NCBI GenBank assembly: GCA_021014945.1
Contig: MU266429.1
Coordinates: 1-64,000 of the forward strand
Direction: 5' to 3'
Source: Leucogyrophana mollusca
Lineage: Eukaryota > Basidiomycota > Agaricomycetes > Boletales
Length of the DNA: 64,000 nt
Under the pieces are notes generated by a model, which was not told where the DNA came from, did not search any database, and was given only the letters and a program-made list of their open reading frames with translations. Each line of letters begins with the position of its first letter. The first letter of the stretch is position 1. The position numbers and the translations under genes were made by a program. Positions 10,813 to 22,693 of the stretch are shown here, one piece after another.

Positions 10813-12194
10813 CAGGCGAGGCGATCAGAGGACACGAGCCAAATGAGTCCTGGTCATGCATCTGCAGTCGGCTTGCTTGTCCTTGTTGACGCGCATGAAC
10901 GCCTTTGTTTCAATCTCGTGGTTGCGACTTCATGAAGCTTATTCCAATGTCGCTTTTCGAGTTGCAAAATCAGCCGCGGGAACGTAGGATTGTGGGCGTA
11001 GGCTTTGATTCGGGAAGGGCACTCTCAGTGACGAGCAGAGACGGTATGCTGTGCTTTTGATGGACACTAGGGAAGGTTTGTGGTACCGTCCAATTCCAAC
11101 TGAACAAACTAACAACGGGACAACCAGCACAACCACGGGACGAGGGGAATCCGCGACTCAGCATGGTTGTTCAGCTTCTATCATATAACCTTGGCCTCGG
11201 ACTCGATGCTATTGTGCCAAACAAAACCTTCGCTGTACATGGTGAGTTTTACAGCCATAGTCTAAAGATAGATACGGCTATATAGTGCCAGCGTCCGCAA
11301 GTGCCCGTTCACACTCGCAGGCATGCCTTGCGAATGACATGCATCACGACCGCCGCGATGCGACGTCGCTGTGTGGACTACCGCTTTGCCCCTCACGTTT
11401 CGCTGCCATGTCTGCCAGGGGTGGGTGCTTCTTTCGTTATACTGACACGGCCCCCCTCGTGCGTTTAAGCTTTGGTTATCCCACAGGCAACAGCTTTTTC
11501 TCAGCAATTTCACATGGTGATTGATGCGTCAAGGAACTGTCTATACGGCTACCCCGGCCCAGTCTATCTGATAACAGCGAGGCGGTCTGAGCGACTTGCG
11601 GTTCCGAGTTTACTCCCATCACAGAGGCTCTGTCAGCGGCGTCTGGAAGTTTCTTTTGGTCCTTTTTCACTATGGATCATTTTTCATTCACGAATGGCAG
11701 TCGTGCCTCTCGCTCCTCGGGGATTGTGGTCTGTTTTTGACGTTGAGCTCACTTCCGCCCATGTACATAGCCATTGTGTGCAATAATGTCTTGACCAGAA
11801 ACCGCTCCGGGCATTGCTCGAGTATGTTCGAAGGTAAATCGTAGACAATAGGCTCGTTGTAAAAATAGGTTGCCTTGTCGGAGATTGCCTTAGAGACCGT
11901 GGCACAGTGTCCATTTCATCAACGCGAGCGTCTGCCCGTTCGTCTGTGTCTCCCATCTTTTTTCCCTCTATATAAAATCAGTATCGCCTGTAGCTATATC
12001 CTCGTTTCACCTCCCATCTCTTTTTTCCTTCGTATCGAGCTGTGCTCGGTGTGCAACTTTTGTTGCACGTTTTCATCGTTTTTCTTTGGTCCGCCCACCA
12101 TCGTTTTCTGAGCCGACTCTAGTAGCGCTCCCTTCCGTTCACTTTTTACCGCCAAACGACACCATCCAGCCCGACACACGGACATCCGAAAGCA
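10813..12194. other. divergent intergenic region, 1.4 kb
   Basis: This lies between two genes that point away from each other, so it should hold both promoters. Short pyrimidine-rich tracts occur around 11990-12110, just upstream of the plus-strand gene at 12195. An open frame starting at 11164 could extend through a GTGAGT intron, but its product has no recognisable feature and I do not call it. Confidence 0.4.
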
Positions 12195-12837
12195 ATGGGA
12201 AACCTTGTTTGGCATGATCTTAGCCGTTTTGTTTCCCTCTCAGCGAGTGTCTGTGAGTCGTATACTTTTAGCTCACAGCAACTATCTTATCTGACAACGC
12301 CGTCCAAACGTTCAGATGCGGTATGGGCCAGTTTCTGGGGCATGTTCTTCCGCAAGTTCTTCTGGGACTTCGTAGGCGGCATTCTTCGTAACCCAGGAGG
12401 CCTTCAGTACGTTGCAGGATGCGTCGAATGATACATGGATACTGAATTGCTGTCCTGCAGACCGTCCCCCAAGGTCCACATTTTCATAATGTTGATTGTG
12501 AAGATCCCCGTCGTCCAGATCCTCACGATGGTCTCTGGTTTCATGTTGATCGCGTTGGAGTATCCACTGCCTCTATTTAAAGGCTCGATACTCCACCGCA
12601 GTATCCCGCTAAGGATTGTCTTGCTCACTATCCAATCCTTCCTGGCGGTGCTTTTCTATCAGGTAACGTCGTCTTTCTGTCGTATAGTATGCAACGTACT
12701 AAAGCTCTTTGCATGGGCAGGGCACAAATGCCTCCTTGTACTCGTTAATCGCTGCCATTTTCTATATCAGAGCCCTAACATTGGGCGAAAGCATGGAAGA
12801 AGCAAAGGGGAATAGAGGCAGAGCTGGACAGGTCTGA
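12195..12837 (+). CDS. small multi-pass membrane protein, DUF7727-like (155 aa)
   Basis: Exons 12195-12252, 12316-12406, 12461-12662 and 12721-12837 give 468 nt in frame. The start MGNLVWHDLSRFVSL and the phrase VWASFWGMFFRKFFWDFVGG match a conserved fungal membrane family I remember as DUF7727. There are about four hydrophobic segments: near residues 12-35, 60-85, 95-115 and 118-140. The C terminus is short, charged and presumably cytosolic. No enzymatic motif is present and the function is unknown. The name rests on memory of the family; the gene model itself is firm because all four exons join in frame. Confidence 0.75.
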
Positions 12838-13298
12838 TTTATTATCGTAGGTTTCTTGATGAGTCCTTCCACAGGCCATCTCTTTGCATCGCTCGCCTTT
12901 TCTTTGCGTAGAAGACGCGAGCACGGGGTTGATTTCTTGGTCCACAACAGCCTGGCGCTGTTGAGGTTTTTTCACGTCTATCTTTATCATCCTCGTGTAT
13001 AGTAGATCTCGACCTTCATACCAGTTGTGGCCCCTGCATCCAGTGTAGTTTTATCGCTCTTTCCCTCTTCTCTCTCGGGTGCTGCCTAAGCGTGGAAACA
13101 TGATTGACAAATGACAGTCGTGACGCGCGACCTGAGACTGACTAGCTACAGTACTAGTCTTCGCTCGACCGCCCCGGACCGTTCCTTACTTTTTCTGTCT
13201 CTTTCTTATCTCAAGATCGGAGGCGCCAGCCACGACTACACCTGATCTCAGGGTGGCCCCATCTCCACCGGAGACATACCAGTAGCAATTGGGACAAG
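12838..13298. other. intergenic, promoter of the Ap4A phosphorylase gene
   Basis: No coding sequence supported. The end of the previous gene and the leader of the next one lie here. Pyrimidine-rich stretches at about 13170-13210 precede the start codon at 13299. Confidence 0.4.
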
Positions 13299-14623
13299 AT
13301 GGGGGCATCAGAAATTATTGCCAATCTTCCCAAGGCCTTTGATACCGCCCTCGCCTCAGGAGATCTATTTTTCTTCCAATCAGAAATTCACCAACACGAA
13401 GAAGCCGGGGTAGAAGTGCGTTTCACCTCATCTCCTGTTCCAGCCTACCAATCGCGACTGAATCAGGGCTCGTACAGTTCGAGATCCGCCTTTGTCCCGC
13501 TTTGCAGAAGAAACCGATCGAACCTGCGCCCACTGCTAATGCTGGCGTTGCGTTGACGAACCAGCCGGTCGAGGTGATCAAAAAAGCTGACCCATTCGCT
13601 CCCCCGTACGTACCCAATCTCCATGTCGGCGATCTGCGCGATGAGGACAGCAGCGGGGACTATGTGGTTCTGGTAAGTCTCCAGATTCGTAGTGATCTCG
13701 TAGATATTGATGTATCGATGTCTCCCATTAAGCTGAATAAGTTCTGTGTTGTCCCACATCATTTCCTTCTGGTCACGAAAGGTAAGCTGTGGATGTACTG
13801 GGATGGCGCTGGGAACTGGACTGATAAGACATATGCACCAGAGTTTCGGTCGCAGACATCTCCTCTCATCCCTCCTGACCTCGTGCAAGTATACCTCCTT
13901 TTATTAGCTGCCCGCCAGGCCAACAAGCACTATATCGCTTTCTACAATTGTGCGCCTTCACCACCATATCTCTCGTGTGAGTGCTACTAACCCGTTGGAT
14001 CGCAAGGTGGCCCGAATAGCGGGGCCAGCCAGTCACACAAACACATTCAGTTTATCGAGGTTGAGGACGACGGTCCACCAATAGAGCGACTTGCAAGAGC
14101 CGCAAAGCTCGAGGTCCAAGGCAAGACAGTATCTTTAGAAACGAGTACGCAGACCCTGACGTTTAATTCAGAAAAACCTTTCTCGTTGACCTCGATGCCA
14201 TACGCCAACCATGTTTTCCGTCTCCCTATCTTGTCCCCTAGAGCGACCCCTGCCCAGTTGGAGAAAATCGTATTTCCGCCATTTCTTTCCCTCCTCGATC
14301 TTGTGATCTCCACCGTGCGGCATGATCCCGATTACCCCCCTGGAACACCCTCTTATAATGCGATTCTTACTCTCGAGCATATGCACTTGATTCCGCGAAA
14401 GCAGGAGACACATACCTTGACAGGGACTGGGGAGAAACTTAGTGTCAACTCGCTTGGATTTGCAGGCATGCTCTTGGTCAAGAGCGAGGAAGAGTTAGCA
14501 GCGGTCAAGGCGGAAGGTATGGGAACCATTTTGGGAGGAGTTGGCTTGGGGAGCGTGCACGATTTACAAGTGGCTGGGACTTCTCTCGAAGCACCGGACG
14601 TCGATAACGAAGAAGACATGTAG
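13299..14623 (+). CDS. APA2: Ap4A phosphorylase / ATP adenylyltransferase (361 aa)
   Basis: Exons 13299-13415, 13478-13672, 13733-13781, 13842-13949 and 14007-14623 total 1086 nt. The enzyme splits diadenosine tetraphosphate with phosphate to ADP and ATP and belongs to the GalT branch of the HIT superfamily. The diagnostic segment is NSGASQSHKHIQ near residue 160-170, with the HxHxQ catalytic triad seen in yeast Apa1/Apa2. Upstream, FEIRLCPALQKKP and NKFCVVPHHFLLVT are also typical of the family. The end has LNSLGFAG-type sequence, here VNSLGFAGMLLVKSE, matching the C-terminal domain. Length is close to the yeast proteins (about 320 aa) with small insertions. It is expected in the cytosol. 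No oddities were seen. Confidence 0.92.
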
Positions 14624-14862
14624 ACCGCTATTGGCCGTCTACCGACAAAGAATGGCGGAACGAGCAGTGAAAAGGGAGGCCTGACATGCACATACCCATG
14701 AGAGACTAAACTACAAAAGTTCGTCGTAAGCGATGCGGATAAACAGCCGTTGCAGGGAAGAGGGATAGGGTGCAAGACATTCGAAATCATCGAGCGAGGA
14801 AACCTTTGACCTTCCACATAGTGTCCAAGGAATCAAGCTGTTGGCCGCTAAGTTAGCAGCGT

Positions 14863-16170
14863 CTACAAACAAACGAGGGAGCCTAGCACCAGCTGCTGAA
14901 AACCTTCTTCTCGCACCACCTGACTAACGAGGCTTTCGAGATCTTCTCGTGAGAGTTGATTGAGCGACGATGTTTCGTTTAGCGATGCGATAAAAGGTGA
15001 CGAAGGTATCCCGGGTGCTCGGAGACTTGGTGCGGTTATTTCAGGGGCTTCAGTAGAAATAGGAATACTCGATGGCAGTGGGGGCGGCGGCATCATGCTG
15101 GAATCACTGCGGTTCGACGAAGAAAGCTGAGAGGAATCCGGAAGTGAGCTTTTGTTCGAGTCACTAGAACTGAGTGCGGTTATTTGCTGGGACTCCCTCT
15201 CTCGGGACACGCTCTGCTGCACGGCCTTCGAGGTAGATTGAACATCGGAGTTTATACGACCGCAGCCAATTGGGGAAGATGACCTCACGGATGAAGGTTG
15301 GGGGGAGGAGTTGTCCAGAAAAATCGGCCTCGATGGGGTCGAACCTGTGAACGATGAGACCCCGAGGTCCGATGTGACCGGAGTCCTGGGAGACAAATCT
15401 GGGGGAATTATCGAACTAGTTAGCGCACGGGCCATGGGCAAACGTGGCTTTGCTATGGATTCAGTAGCACATCGAGGAAGCGTGACAGAGTCGCTGCGAG
15501 GAAGTTGATTCGGAGGTGCCATGGTGGGCTGTCGGTTCACAATTTGAGGCGGGGGATTGGCCTTGCAAGGGCAGACATTTCGGATTGCATCGATGAACTG
15601 TGCTGCACTGGCGGCTGACGTAAATGTGATTTGAAAGCGACGGTAAAGCTGTTATAATATAGGATCAGGTTGTCGCAGATGAGTTCAAAGCGTGATTACC
15701 GGTTGTTTATCTGGTCCACATAGCTTCGGGTGCAGATACCGTATTCCCACTATGGCATCGCGATACACGGCTTTTAGAGGAAGGCCGTGATCGGGCTGGG
15801 TTGGGTAAGACTTTAATGAAGGCAACGACGAAAAAGACAACAGGTCCAGATCCTCCTGTGAGTGCTCGGGGTTGTATCCTTCAGCACGGGTATGACAATC
15901 TGATGAACCTACGAAAATGACTTCTCTTTGATCGACATCCATTTCGTCAGCGCCGCAGCTCATAAGCCATACTATACGCAGTCGCACGGAGACAAGATCT
16001 CCGTTTGATGATTTCTTCGCGTCAACGAGAAGCTTGATCACAGGATTGACGAAATGCTGCCACTCCGAATCTGCTCCGGCTTGAGCATGGGTAGACAGCG
16101 TAGAAGACGGGTATGAACGCGAGTATTTCCCCAGGGTGTAAGTTGCAGTTGTGGTAGTAAAATGTGTCAT
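14863..16170 (-). CDS. Rec114-like meiotic recombination protein (418 aa)
   Basis: Two exons, 15700-16170 and 14863-15648, give 1257 nt with a 51-nt intron. The N-terminal 180 residues contain YTLGKYSRSYP near the start, then WQHFVNP, VRLRIVWLMS, GIRYLHPKL and YRRFQITFTSAASAAQFIDA. This spacing of short strands fits the PH-like domain of Rec114, which with Mei4 and Mer2 activates Spo11 for meiotic double-strand breaks. The middle is Ser/Pro-rich and likely disordered. The last 30 residues (LSREDLESLVSQVV onward) form one amphipathic helix, placed as the Mei4-binding helix is in Rec114. An upstream in-frame ATG at 16305 exists; I prefer 16170 because the domain starts at once. Assignment is by pattern and memory, not by search. 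Confidence 0.55.
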
Positions 16171-16614
16171 GTCTATGGAATGGTCAGTGTAATCGTGTTG
16201 TGTGAAGGTCGGCGTCGCAAGACGAAAGCGAAGGAGACGCGTTATGGGGCATTGTTTGGCATCGATCAAATTAGGAAGTCGTAGTAATGAAACCAGTTGC
16301 TCCAACAGAAACGTTCACGAGCTCCAACCACTCCGAGTCCGTGGAGGCACGTATGTGCCCGACTGCCTGGCCCTTTTCATTTCAAAAACTTCAAGGCTCT
16401 GACGTACTCTGACCTCTGGATCTTGCTCTTATCTCGCAACAAGCCGGGGTCTTCTCTGCCAGTTGGTACGGTGGTGAAAACCAAGCAGCGATTTCTACTA
16501 CGAAGGTTAGCAAGCATACCTGTGTTGGGTTTACCATGACTATTCTCAGTGAGTGACCATACTCATGGGTATCTGTCGCAGCTTTACCTGACCTTCTCAA
16601 CGTGAAGCACACAG
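16171..16614. other. divergent spacer with unresolved first exons
   Basis: This lies between the Rec114-like gene (minus) and the membrane protein (plus). It must hold one or more 5' exons of the plus-strand gene. Open segments around 16351-16500 (for example one reading FSASWYGGENQAAISTT) may belong to it, but several splice combinations are possible and I could not choose between them. Confidence 0.4.
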
Positions 16615-17223
16615 CTCGTCGCTACAACCTCTTCGAACGCTGTCGACCGGTGTCACCAGAACCTATGTTGCTCGCGCGGAGAACTCGTCTGAAGCAGTTT
16701 CGTTACAAGGGTAAGCCATTCGCATAACGTGCTCCGGCCATGACTTCACTGCTGGAAACATAGGCACAAAGCCCTCACGCCCGTTCTTGCGGGGAGCATC
16801 TGCGGGGGCGTTATCGGGATAGCGTGGATCGTCGGCTTGATCTGGTATTTAGTGAGGCGTCGCAAACGGAGACAACTGGAGGCGAAGGTTGCTGCAGGCC
16901 TGAAGGCACCGAAAGAGCCGAAGCATAAACCAGAGCGGTATATCATCCCTCCAGACCCGGCCATTCTGCAAGGACAAATGAAGCCCGGCCAGCACGTCGA
17001 CAGTGAACACAACAGTGCTAGCGCTGATGTTTCGAACCCGCCAGACACAGCGCAGGGCTCGACAAATGGAGATGAAATAAAGGAAGTAGACGTTGGAGGT
17101 ACCCTGATTCCACCAGACTATCCACCGTCACAAGCGTCCTACCGCTCTCGGGAGTCAACGGCCACATCTATTCGTGAAGGGCTCAAGGACATTTCGAAAG
17201 AGCTGGCAATACCTACTATTTGA
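16615..17223 (+). CDS. single-pass membrane protein, N terminus unresolved
   Basis: Supported exons are 16615-16710 and 16764-17223; one or more upstream exons are missing from the model. The visible part has a Ser/Thr-rich outer stretch (RTYVARAENSSEAVSL), then one transmembrane helix (about VLAGSICGGVIGIAWIVGLI), then a very basic inner border WYLVRRRKRRQ. The cytosolic tail of about 130 residues is rich in Pro, Glu and Ser and contains PDYPPSQASYRSRES. This plan (Ser/Thr-rich ectodomain, one helix, basic stop, disordered tail) resembles fungal wall-sensor or mucin-like proteins, but no specific family is recognised. Confidence 0.6.
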
Positions 17224-17471
17224 GGGTAGCCCCCGAGTCCCTACATCACCTCACCTCTTTGAGATTTCGCTATCTATCTCACATCTTTCGCAGACTTAGC
17301 CGGCAAGTCTCTCAGAGGCAACTATCACAGGTCTCTTTTTGAGCATAGAACGCCCATAATCCTGATCATAATTCTACATTTATTTCAGCACCCGATTGTG
17401 GACTGCTTACATGTTATATCTACATTGCTCGGGTTTATGCGGATGGTACAGATACAAAGGATGAGGTACAT

Positions 17472-20423
17472 TTAATCACAATAAGCACCTTCACTGGCAG
17501 GCTTAGTTGGGATGGGCCATCAGCTAGTTATATCGAGTTATCAAAGGTTTCACTTACAGCGACGTCCCTGGCGTATCGGTACAGGATACCACGCCTCTCT
17601 TTCAAAGCGTTCTTGCCAGATACCTCCCACTCCTTTCTACGACGGGCCTTCTCGTCCTCGTCAACGAGCCAGTTGATGGCCCTGTTTTCTGAGTCGATTA
17701 CGATGGGGTCGCCGTCTTGAACGAGGGCGATGGGTCCGCCCAATGTGGCTTCGGGAACGACGTGGCCTGTAAACGGGAGTTCAGGCAAAGAACATGAAAC
17801 TTTTTGGAAGGCGAAATACCGATGATAAATCCTCGAGACGCTCCCGAGAAACGACCATCGGTGATTAAGGCGGTCGAGTTACCCAGGCCAGCTCCCATCA
17901 GAGCAGCAGTGGGACCTGAGAATGGAGTGATCAGACAATATGAGCTCATGTAGAACTCAATTCGGTTTACCCAACATCTGGAAGGTATCATGTGAGCGTC
18001 TTTAATTGGGACATGTAAAGAGCACTTGCCTCTGGCATGCCGGGTGCACCCTTGGGTCCCTGGTATCTGAAGATCAAGACTGTGCCAGGCTTGATCTCAC
18101 CCTTCTCAAGGGCGGGGTAGAAGCCATCCAGACTTAGCAATGGGACATGATCAGCTCAAGCCCCATCTACCAGCCGTAGTCTCACCTGTCGAAGCACTTG
18201 GCAACACCCTACGAAATCAATTCCATCAGTCTCAGAACTCGGAACTAACCAGAAGAACCATCCACCTCAAAGCGAAGGCCCTCTTTGCCGGTAAGCTTCG
18301 CGACGGCCGTTCCAGGTGCTAGACTTCCTCTCAGAATGGTCAAGTGGCCGGTGGGCTTGATGGGATTGTCCAACTTCCTGATGATGTCCTGGTTCGCAAA
18401 GTCGAGCTCTGGGACGTCTTCCAGGTTCTCAGCGAGGGTCTTGCCTGTGACGGTCATCTGACTTCCGTCGATGAGGTTTGTGTTCTTCAGGAGGTACTTG
18501 ATGATGGCCGGGATACCACCGATTTTGTGGACATCCTCCATGTAGTACTTTCCAGAAGGTCTACGTGCATGTCGCAAATGAGTGTCATTGATAGGGTAGA
18601 GTGAATGTTTAGTACTTAAGGTCGGCGAGGTAGGGTGTCTTGTCCGAGATCGCTTGGAAGTCGTCAATGGTGAGGGGGATGTCTGCCGCACGAGCTGCAG
18701 CCAAAAGATGGAGGACCTAGGCTGGTGTCAGTGTCGCCGCCTTATGTTCGTGGCCAACAATCTCACCGCGTTCGTCGAACCACCAAGGATGTTAACGATG
18801 GTGATCGCGTTCAAAAACGACTGTCGGGTCAAGATGTCTCTAGGTTTCAAGTCGAGCTCAAGAAGTCGCTTGAGATACTTGGCGGCTTTGAAACACTCTT
18901 GTGCCTTCTCTGTTTGATGGGTGCGCATGCATAAGTACGAGATGCATTGTGTCTCGTAGCATCTGCTTACCGGGGTACATGGCAGGGGTGCTCGAGGAGT
19001 AAGGAAGAGACATCCCGAGTACCTCAAGAGCAGAACTCATGGTGTTGGCACTAACAACATGGTGAGGGTCCACTTCACTTTGAGTGAAAGTCAACGCACG
19101 TGTACATCCCGCCGCAGGCTCCTGCACCTGGGCATGAGTGTCTGACGACGTCGAAACGCTCCTCGTCATTGATCATCCCAACGGCATAAGCACCTAGCAT
19201 AGACTAAGCACTTTGTAGCACCCTATGGAGCAAGGATCGCACCGTAGGACTCAAAGGCATCTGAGATGTTCACGGTGCCACCCTTCTTGTACCCCATGGA
19301 AGGACAGTCGACGTGTCGGGTTCCGACCTGGATCGTGCCACCATAGACGATGATGGTGGGCCGGTTGTGTCGTGCTGCTGCCATCAGTACACCTGGCATG
19401 TTCTTGTCACATCCTGGAATCGAGATGTTGGCATCGTAATGTTGAGCCTTGTAGTGACGTCAGCTATGCACAGCACAGTTGCACCCGACGCATACCAATG
19501 TCACCTGCGAACACGGTGTGGTTCAGATGAATACTCAATGTTCAGCCGAAGAGACGTACCGCTTCAATGGAATCGGCGATGAGATCACGACTCGGCAGAC
19601 TTGGGGAAAGGAACAGAGCAATATAAATAGAGCGAAATACCACGCCTTGCGATAGATACACACGAATATCGCATTCCTAGACTTTTTATAAGCAAGATCA
19701 ACAGCAGACTGATTCTGGACGGCTCACCGTCGGTCCCCATTGTTATGGCGTCACTGCTCCGTGTTAGATTAAAATCCCGCTTTTGGAGAGATACGCGTAC
19801 CTAACACCGATGGTGTTGAATGTGAGGCCAACAAGGCCCTCCTCGGTGCATCCCTCTTTGACCTTCCTCGCGAGATCGAGCTGGAGTGACAAGAGGAGTG
19901 AGATCACGATCATCCCGGCTCACCAGTCAAACTCACGAGATGGGAGTTGCATGGGTTACCTGTGTCGCCAGTCAGAGATCTGGTTTGGGATAATCGCTAA
20001 CACCGAGAGCTTACCTTCCCACCAGATAGGAGAGATACCGACCTGTGAGGTAAGACGGTCATCAACGGAACGGGATGCTCCTACGTGTTGGCACGTACTT
20101 GAGGCTTGTTCATGTCTTCCTCCGTTAAACCAGTAGCGTAAACTATGAAGGGCGACTTGGATCAATGTGGGTATTCAATCGAGAACGAGAAAACTTACGC
20201 ATAGCCTGGGCTCCTCCCCTTGCCTATCGCCCGCCCAAATCAGTCAAGTGTCACAATGTCCTAATGGCCATCCAATACCTTGTCTTGGGTCAGCTGTGAG
20301 GAGAACTTGTTCAGCTTTACATTGGTGGGCGCCGCAGAGGGCTTAGAAACCGAGTGACTGGCCAAAGTGTCAGCGCTTATTCAACTTGAATAGAAAGCAG
20401 ACACACATCTCTACTCCAGACAT
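17472..20423 (-). CDS. ILV3: dihydroxy-acid dehydratase
   Basis: This multi-exon gene encodes the IlvD/Edd-family iron-sulfur dehydratase that makes 2-keto acids for valine, isoleucine and leucine, normally in mitochondria. The start at 20423 (MSGVEIHSVSK) is followed, after an intron, by a [13 protein letters not shown] segment and then ARGGAQAM. Hallmarks in order: ISIPGCDKN and [12 protein letters not shown] (cluster cysteines), [70 protein letters not shown] and [16 protein letters not shown]. The last exon (17472-17501) reads PASEGAYCD and joins through a 56-nt intron. The N terminus lacks a clear amphipathic mitochondrial presequence, which is odd for this enzyme and may mean a weak signal or a missed upstream exon. 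About a dozen short introns interrupt the gene. Confidence 0.95.
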
Positions 20424-20985
20424 GATCGACGTTGAGTTGGTTGGGAGTCTTCTAGTCGAAGCTCGATCCTATACCCTCTTATAATGTAAGAATGCATGAT
20501 ACTGTGACTCGGACCGGTTGGTGGATGAAGTGTCTCATGACCTATCTGTGACCTGAGTTATTTGAGCCGGACGTATTTTCTCCCCACTTACACCCACGGC
20601 GGCTTCCCGCAGGGCCAGCTTGTATGTAACTGAAGGCAAGATAGTGGATATATGCGCTGACAATGGGCCCTTGGAAGTCGAGCTGGGACAACCCAAACGC
20701 TATCGCCGTTGTGGCGGAGAAATGGTGGGGGACTTACGCGACGGCAAAGCTCAGGCGAGTTTCGACACAACTTCCACAAGCTCCAATCACAAGAGCCCAA
20801 AATTGTTGAGTTTGTTGTAATCTTGGATATCGTTGGCTCCATTTGTCCAGCCGGCGAAGGCCCAGGCCAGATTGGTCTTGAGGATGATTTGAAGCTGCGC
20901 AACCGGACACATACCTTGCCCATTCCATGTTCTTATTGGCGAACATCTGTGTTACGTAAATGGGGCTTTTTTCCATCTGCCGGTC
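20424..20985. other. spacer between ILV3 and the metallothionein-like array
   Basis: An open frame of 111 codons on the minus strand (20588-20923) occurs here but shows no domain, and its upstream part overlaps the 3' end of the first array gene. I see no supported gene. The promoter of ILV3 should lie in the first 150 bases. Confidence 0.4.
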
Positions 20986-21201
20986 TCACCGAGGAGGACG
21001 AGGAGGACATGAACTCGTACAGTCTGGGCAACTTGGATTTTTGGATACGATGCAGCCGCAACTTCACGAGAAAACGATCAGCAGAAAAGCAGGTTGTCGA
21101 CGGTAACGAACTGACCCGCCTGACTCGGAACTGCTGTATTGGCTTTTGCAGCCGCATTTATCACCACATTGGCACGGACAACATATGACCTGCTGAGACA
21201 C
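20986..21201 (-). pseudogene. metallothionein-like gene E, start codon ATG changed to GTG
   Basis: Exons 21116-21201 and 20986-21061 (54-nt intron) give 162 nt, 53 residues with 11 cysteines in CCPCQC, CGC, CGC and spaced single patterns. The intron sits at the same place and with the same donor context (GGCGG then GTCAG) as in gene C. The 5'-UTR intron acceptor is followed by GAC then GTG, where genes A and B have GAC then ATG, so the expected start is mutated. The frame is otherwise intact and ends CPPRPPR. Either the gene is newly dead or it uses a non-AUG start. A TATA-like run lies at 21328-21334. Cysteine clusters of this type bind Cu, Zn or Cd (known for metallothioneins); the metal here is unknown. 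Confidence 0.7.
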
Positions 21202-21327
21202 GTCGACCTGCAGTGCCCCATGAAAAGGTAGCGTTGGTGGAAAGGTGGGCTTGCGCACGATAACAGGAGTCAAGTATTGAAGCTTAAGTAGGTCGATGGG
21301 GACTCGCAAGTCAGTTTAGCAAGTTGA

Positions 21328-21360
21328 ATATATACGCATCCCCCGGTTCGAGATAATCGT
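21328..21360 (-). promoter_or_regulatory. TATA box and GATAATC motif of gene E
   Basis: On the minus strand a TATATAT run (21328-21334) lies 127 bases before the start position. Just upstream is GATAATCGTTCC (about 21352-21363), also present before gene A and in altered form before genes B and D. Confidence 0.55.
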
Positions 21361-22693
21361 TCCTATGCCATGGTTCTTCGACTTGAAAGGGACAAGGGTA
21401 TTTATTTCGTGAAATGGTTATCGATCGGCCAATAAAAACTCATAACAGACATGCACCCGTCTTCTTCCACTTTCCGCAGCGCGTGTCGACCCCTTTGAAT
21501 ACACATCTAAGGTTGCTGTGGTGGGGTCGCAGTGGGGAAGCCACCCAGGTCGTTGCTGTGTATAACAGGAAGAATGCAATGGCGCCTTCCAGTGGGCGTC
21601 AGTACGGGTGCTTTGGTTTACAGAGCTGAAATGGACTGGCGTAGACGGTTTGAGAAGGCAACTGCTAGTGGGGGACCACCAGGTGTCCGGGACGACACAC
21701 ACCTCACTATGGACGGCATTCATTCCAACATGATATCCAGTCCGAATGGCTTACATCTCGTATCGCTAAGCCCATCTGCTGATCCGCTGCTCATTGTGGT
21801 GTGCGCTTCTCCTGATGCATGGCCACGACACATGCCAGTTGTGTATGGATCAATCAAACCGTGTCCCCGGTCAGTCAACTAACGATGTGCAGCGATCTCG
21901 GAAGGCGGACCATCATGACCAACTATGATGGGCAACGGTCAACTCGGACGAATCCTTTTGACGGCTTCTCCTCGTGATGAAGCTGGTTGAGTGGATATGC
22001 GCAATCAAAGTCAGTGTTATCTAAATGTTATCAGATAATATTCTATTAATAGTGGTGTTCAAAGTCGATTTCAGGAGCTCTCAGAAAAATCCGAGAGCGG
22101 CTGGAAGATGTTGAGAAAGACTTATTAATATCTTTTATCCTGTCTCTCTCCAAGCCCGCGCGATTCCCCTCGTCTTGTATGTCAACCACATCTCTCACGC
22201 CGTGCAGAAGCTAAATTATGCAGGAGGATGACTATGAGGTCGTCTGCACCAACTTGTACTGGTTCCAGGCGCTAGCTAGGCGGGAGCGGTAGATACGAAG
22301 TTAGGAGGTGCGGATATGGGCATTAATGGTCGGGTTCGGGTTGCCGTCAGGGAATATGGACTATCGTTGAGTGCGCCCTCACCTTGGAAACACCGACGCA
22401 GTTGGGGGCGTCATAGTCTCACTCAGGGTGCCTTCGAGGTTTCAGCTGATATAGTATTGTGCCAGCACATTCAATAAGCTTTGATCCAGTACTCTGTACT
22501 TGGGAATGGTGGTAATATTGTGTCTTCGTCATGCCTCATGATAAATGTGCCAATACTCCCTCGATATTTTTCTCATAACTCATGCAATATACATGTAAAC
22601 ACTGCCGTAGAATCACGATTGATCTCTAAACATAGATGCCTTCCCTAGCATCGAAAAGCGCCAACTGTGAGTGTCTGTGGAAATTTCAGGGGT
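21361..22693. other. array spacer with a decayed promoter copy
   Basis: About 21700-21990 is clearly similar to the region upstream of gene A (about 23100-23400). Shared phrases include CCCATCTGCT-like and CACATGCCAG sequences followed by a CAACTAACG segment. The TATA equivalent reads ACACAC here, and no cysteine-rich exon follows it on the minus strand. This is the remains of a sixth unit. 22000-22690 is AT-rich with no gene found. Confidence 0.55.

Noticed and set aside
11164..11524. Possible two-exon gene starting MVVQLLSYNLGLG
   Set aside because: The second exon has no recognisable sequence, and the region is a divergent promoter.
20588..20923. Minus-strand frame of 111 codons and an overlapping one containing NGANDI, at first taken for a phosphate-transporter fragment
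   Set aside because: No further transporter motifs or consistent exons were found, and the upstream part belongs to array gene E and its 3' flank.
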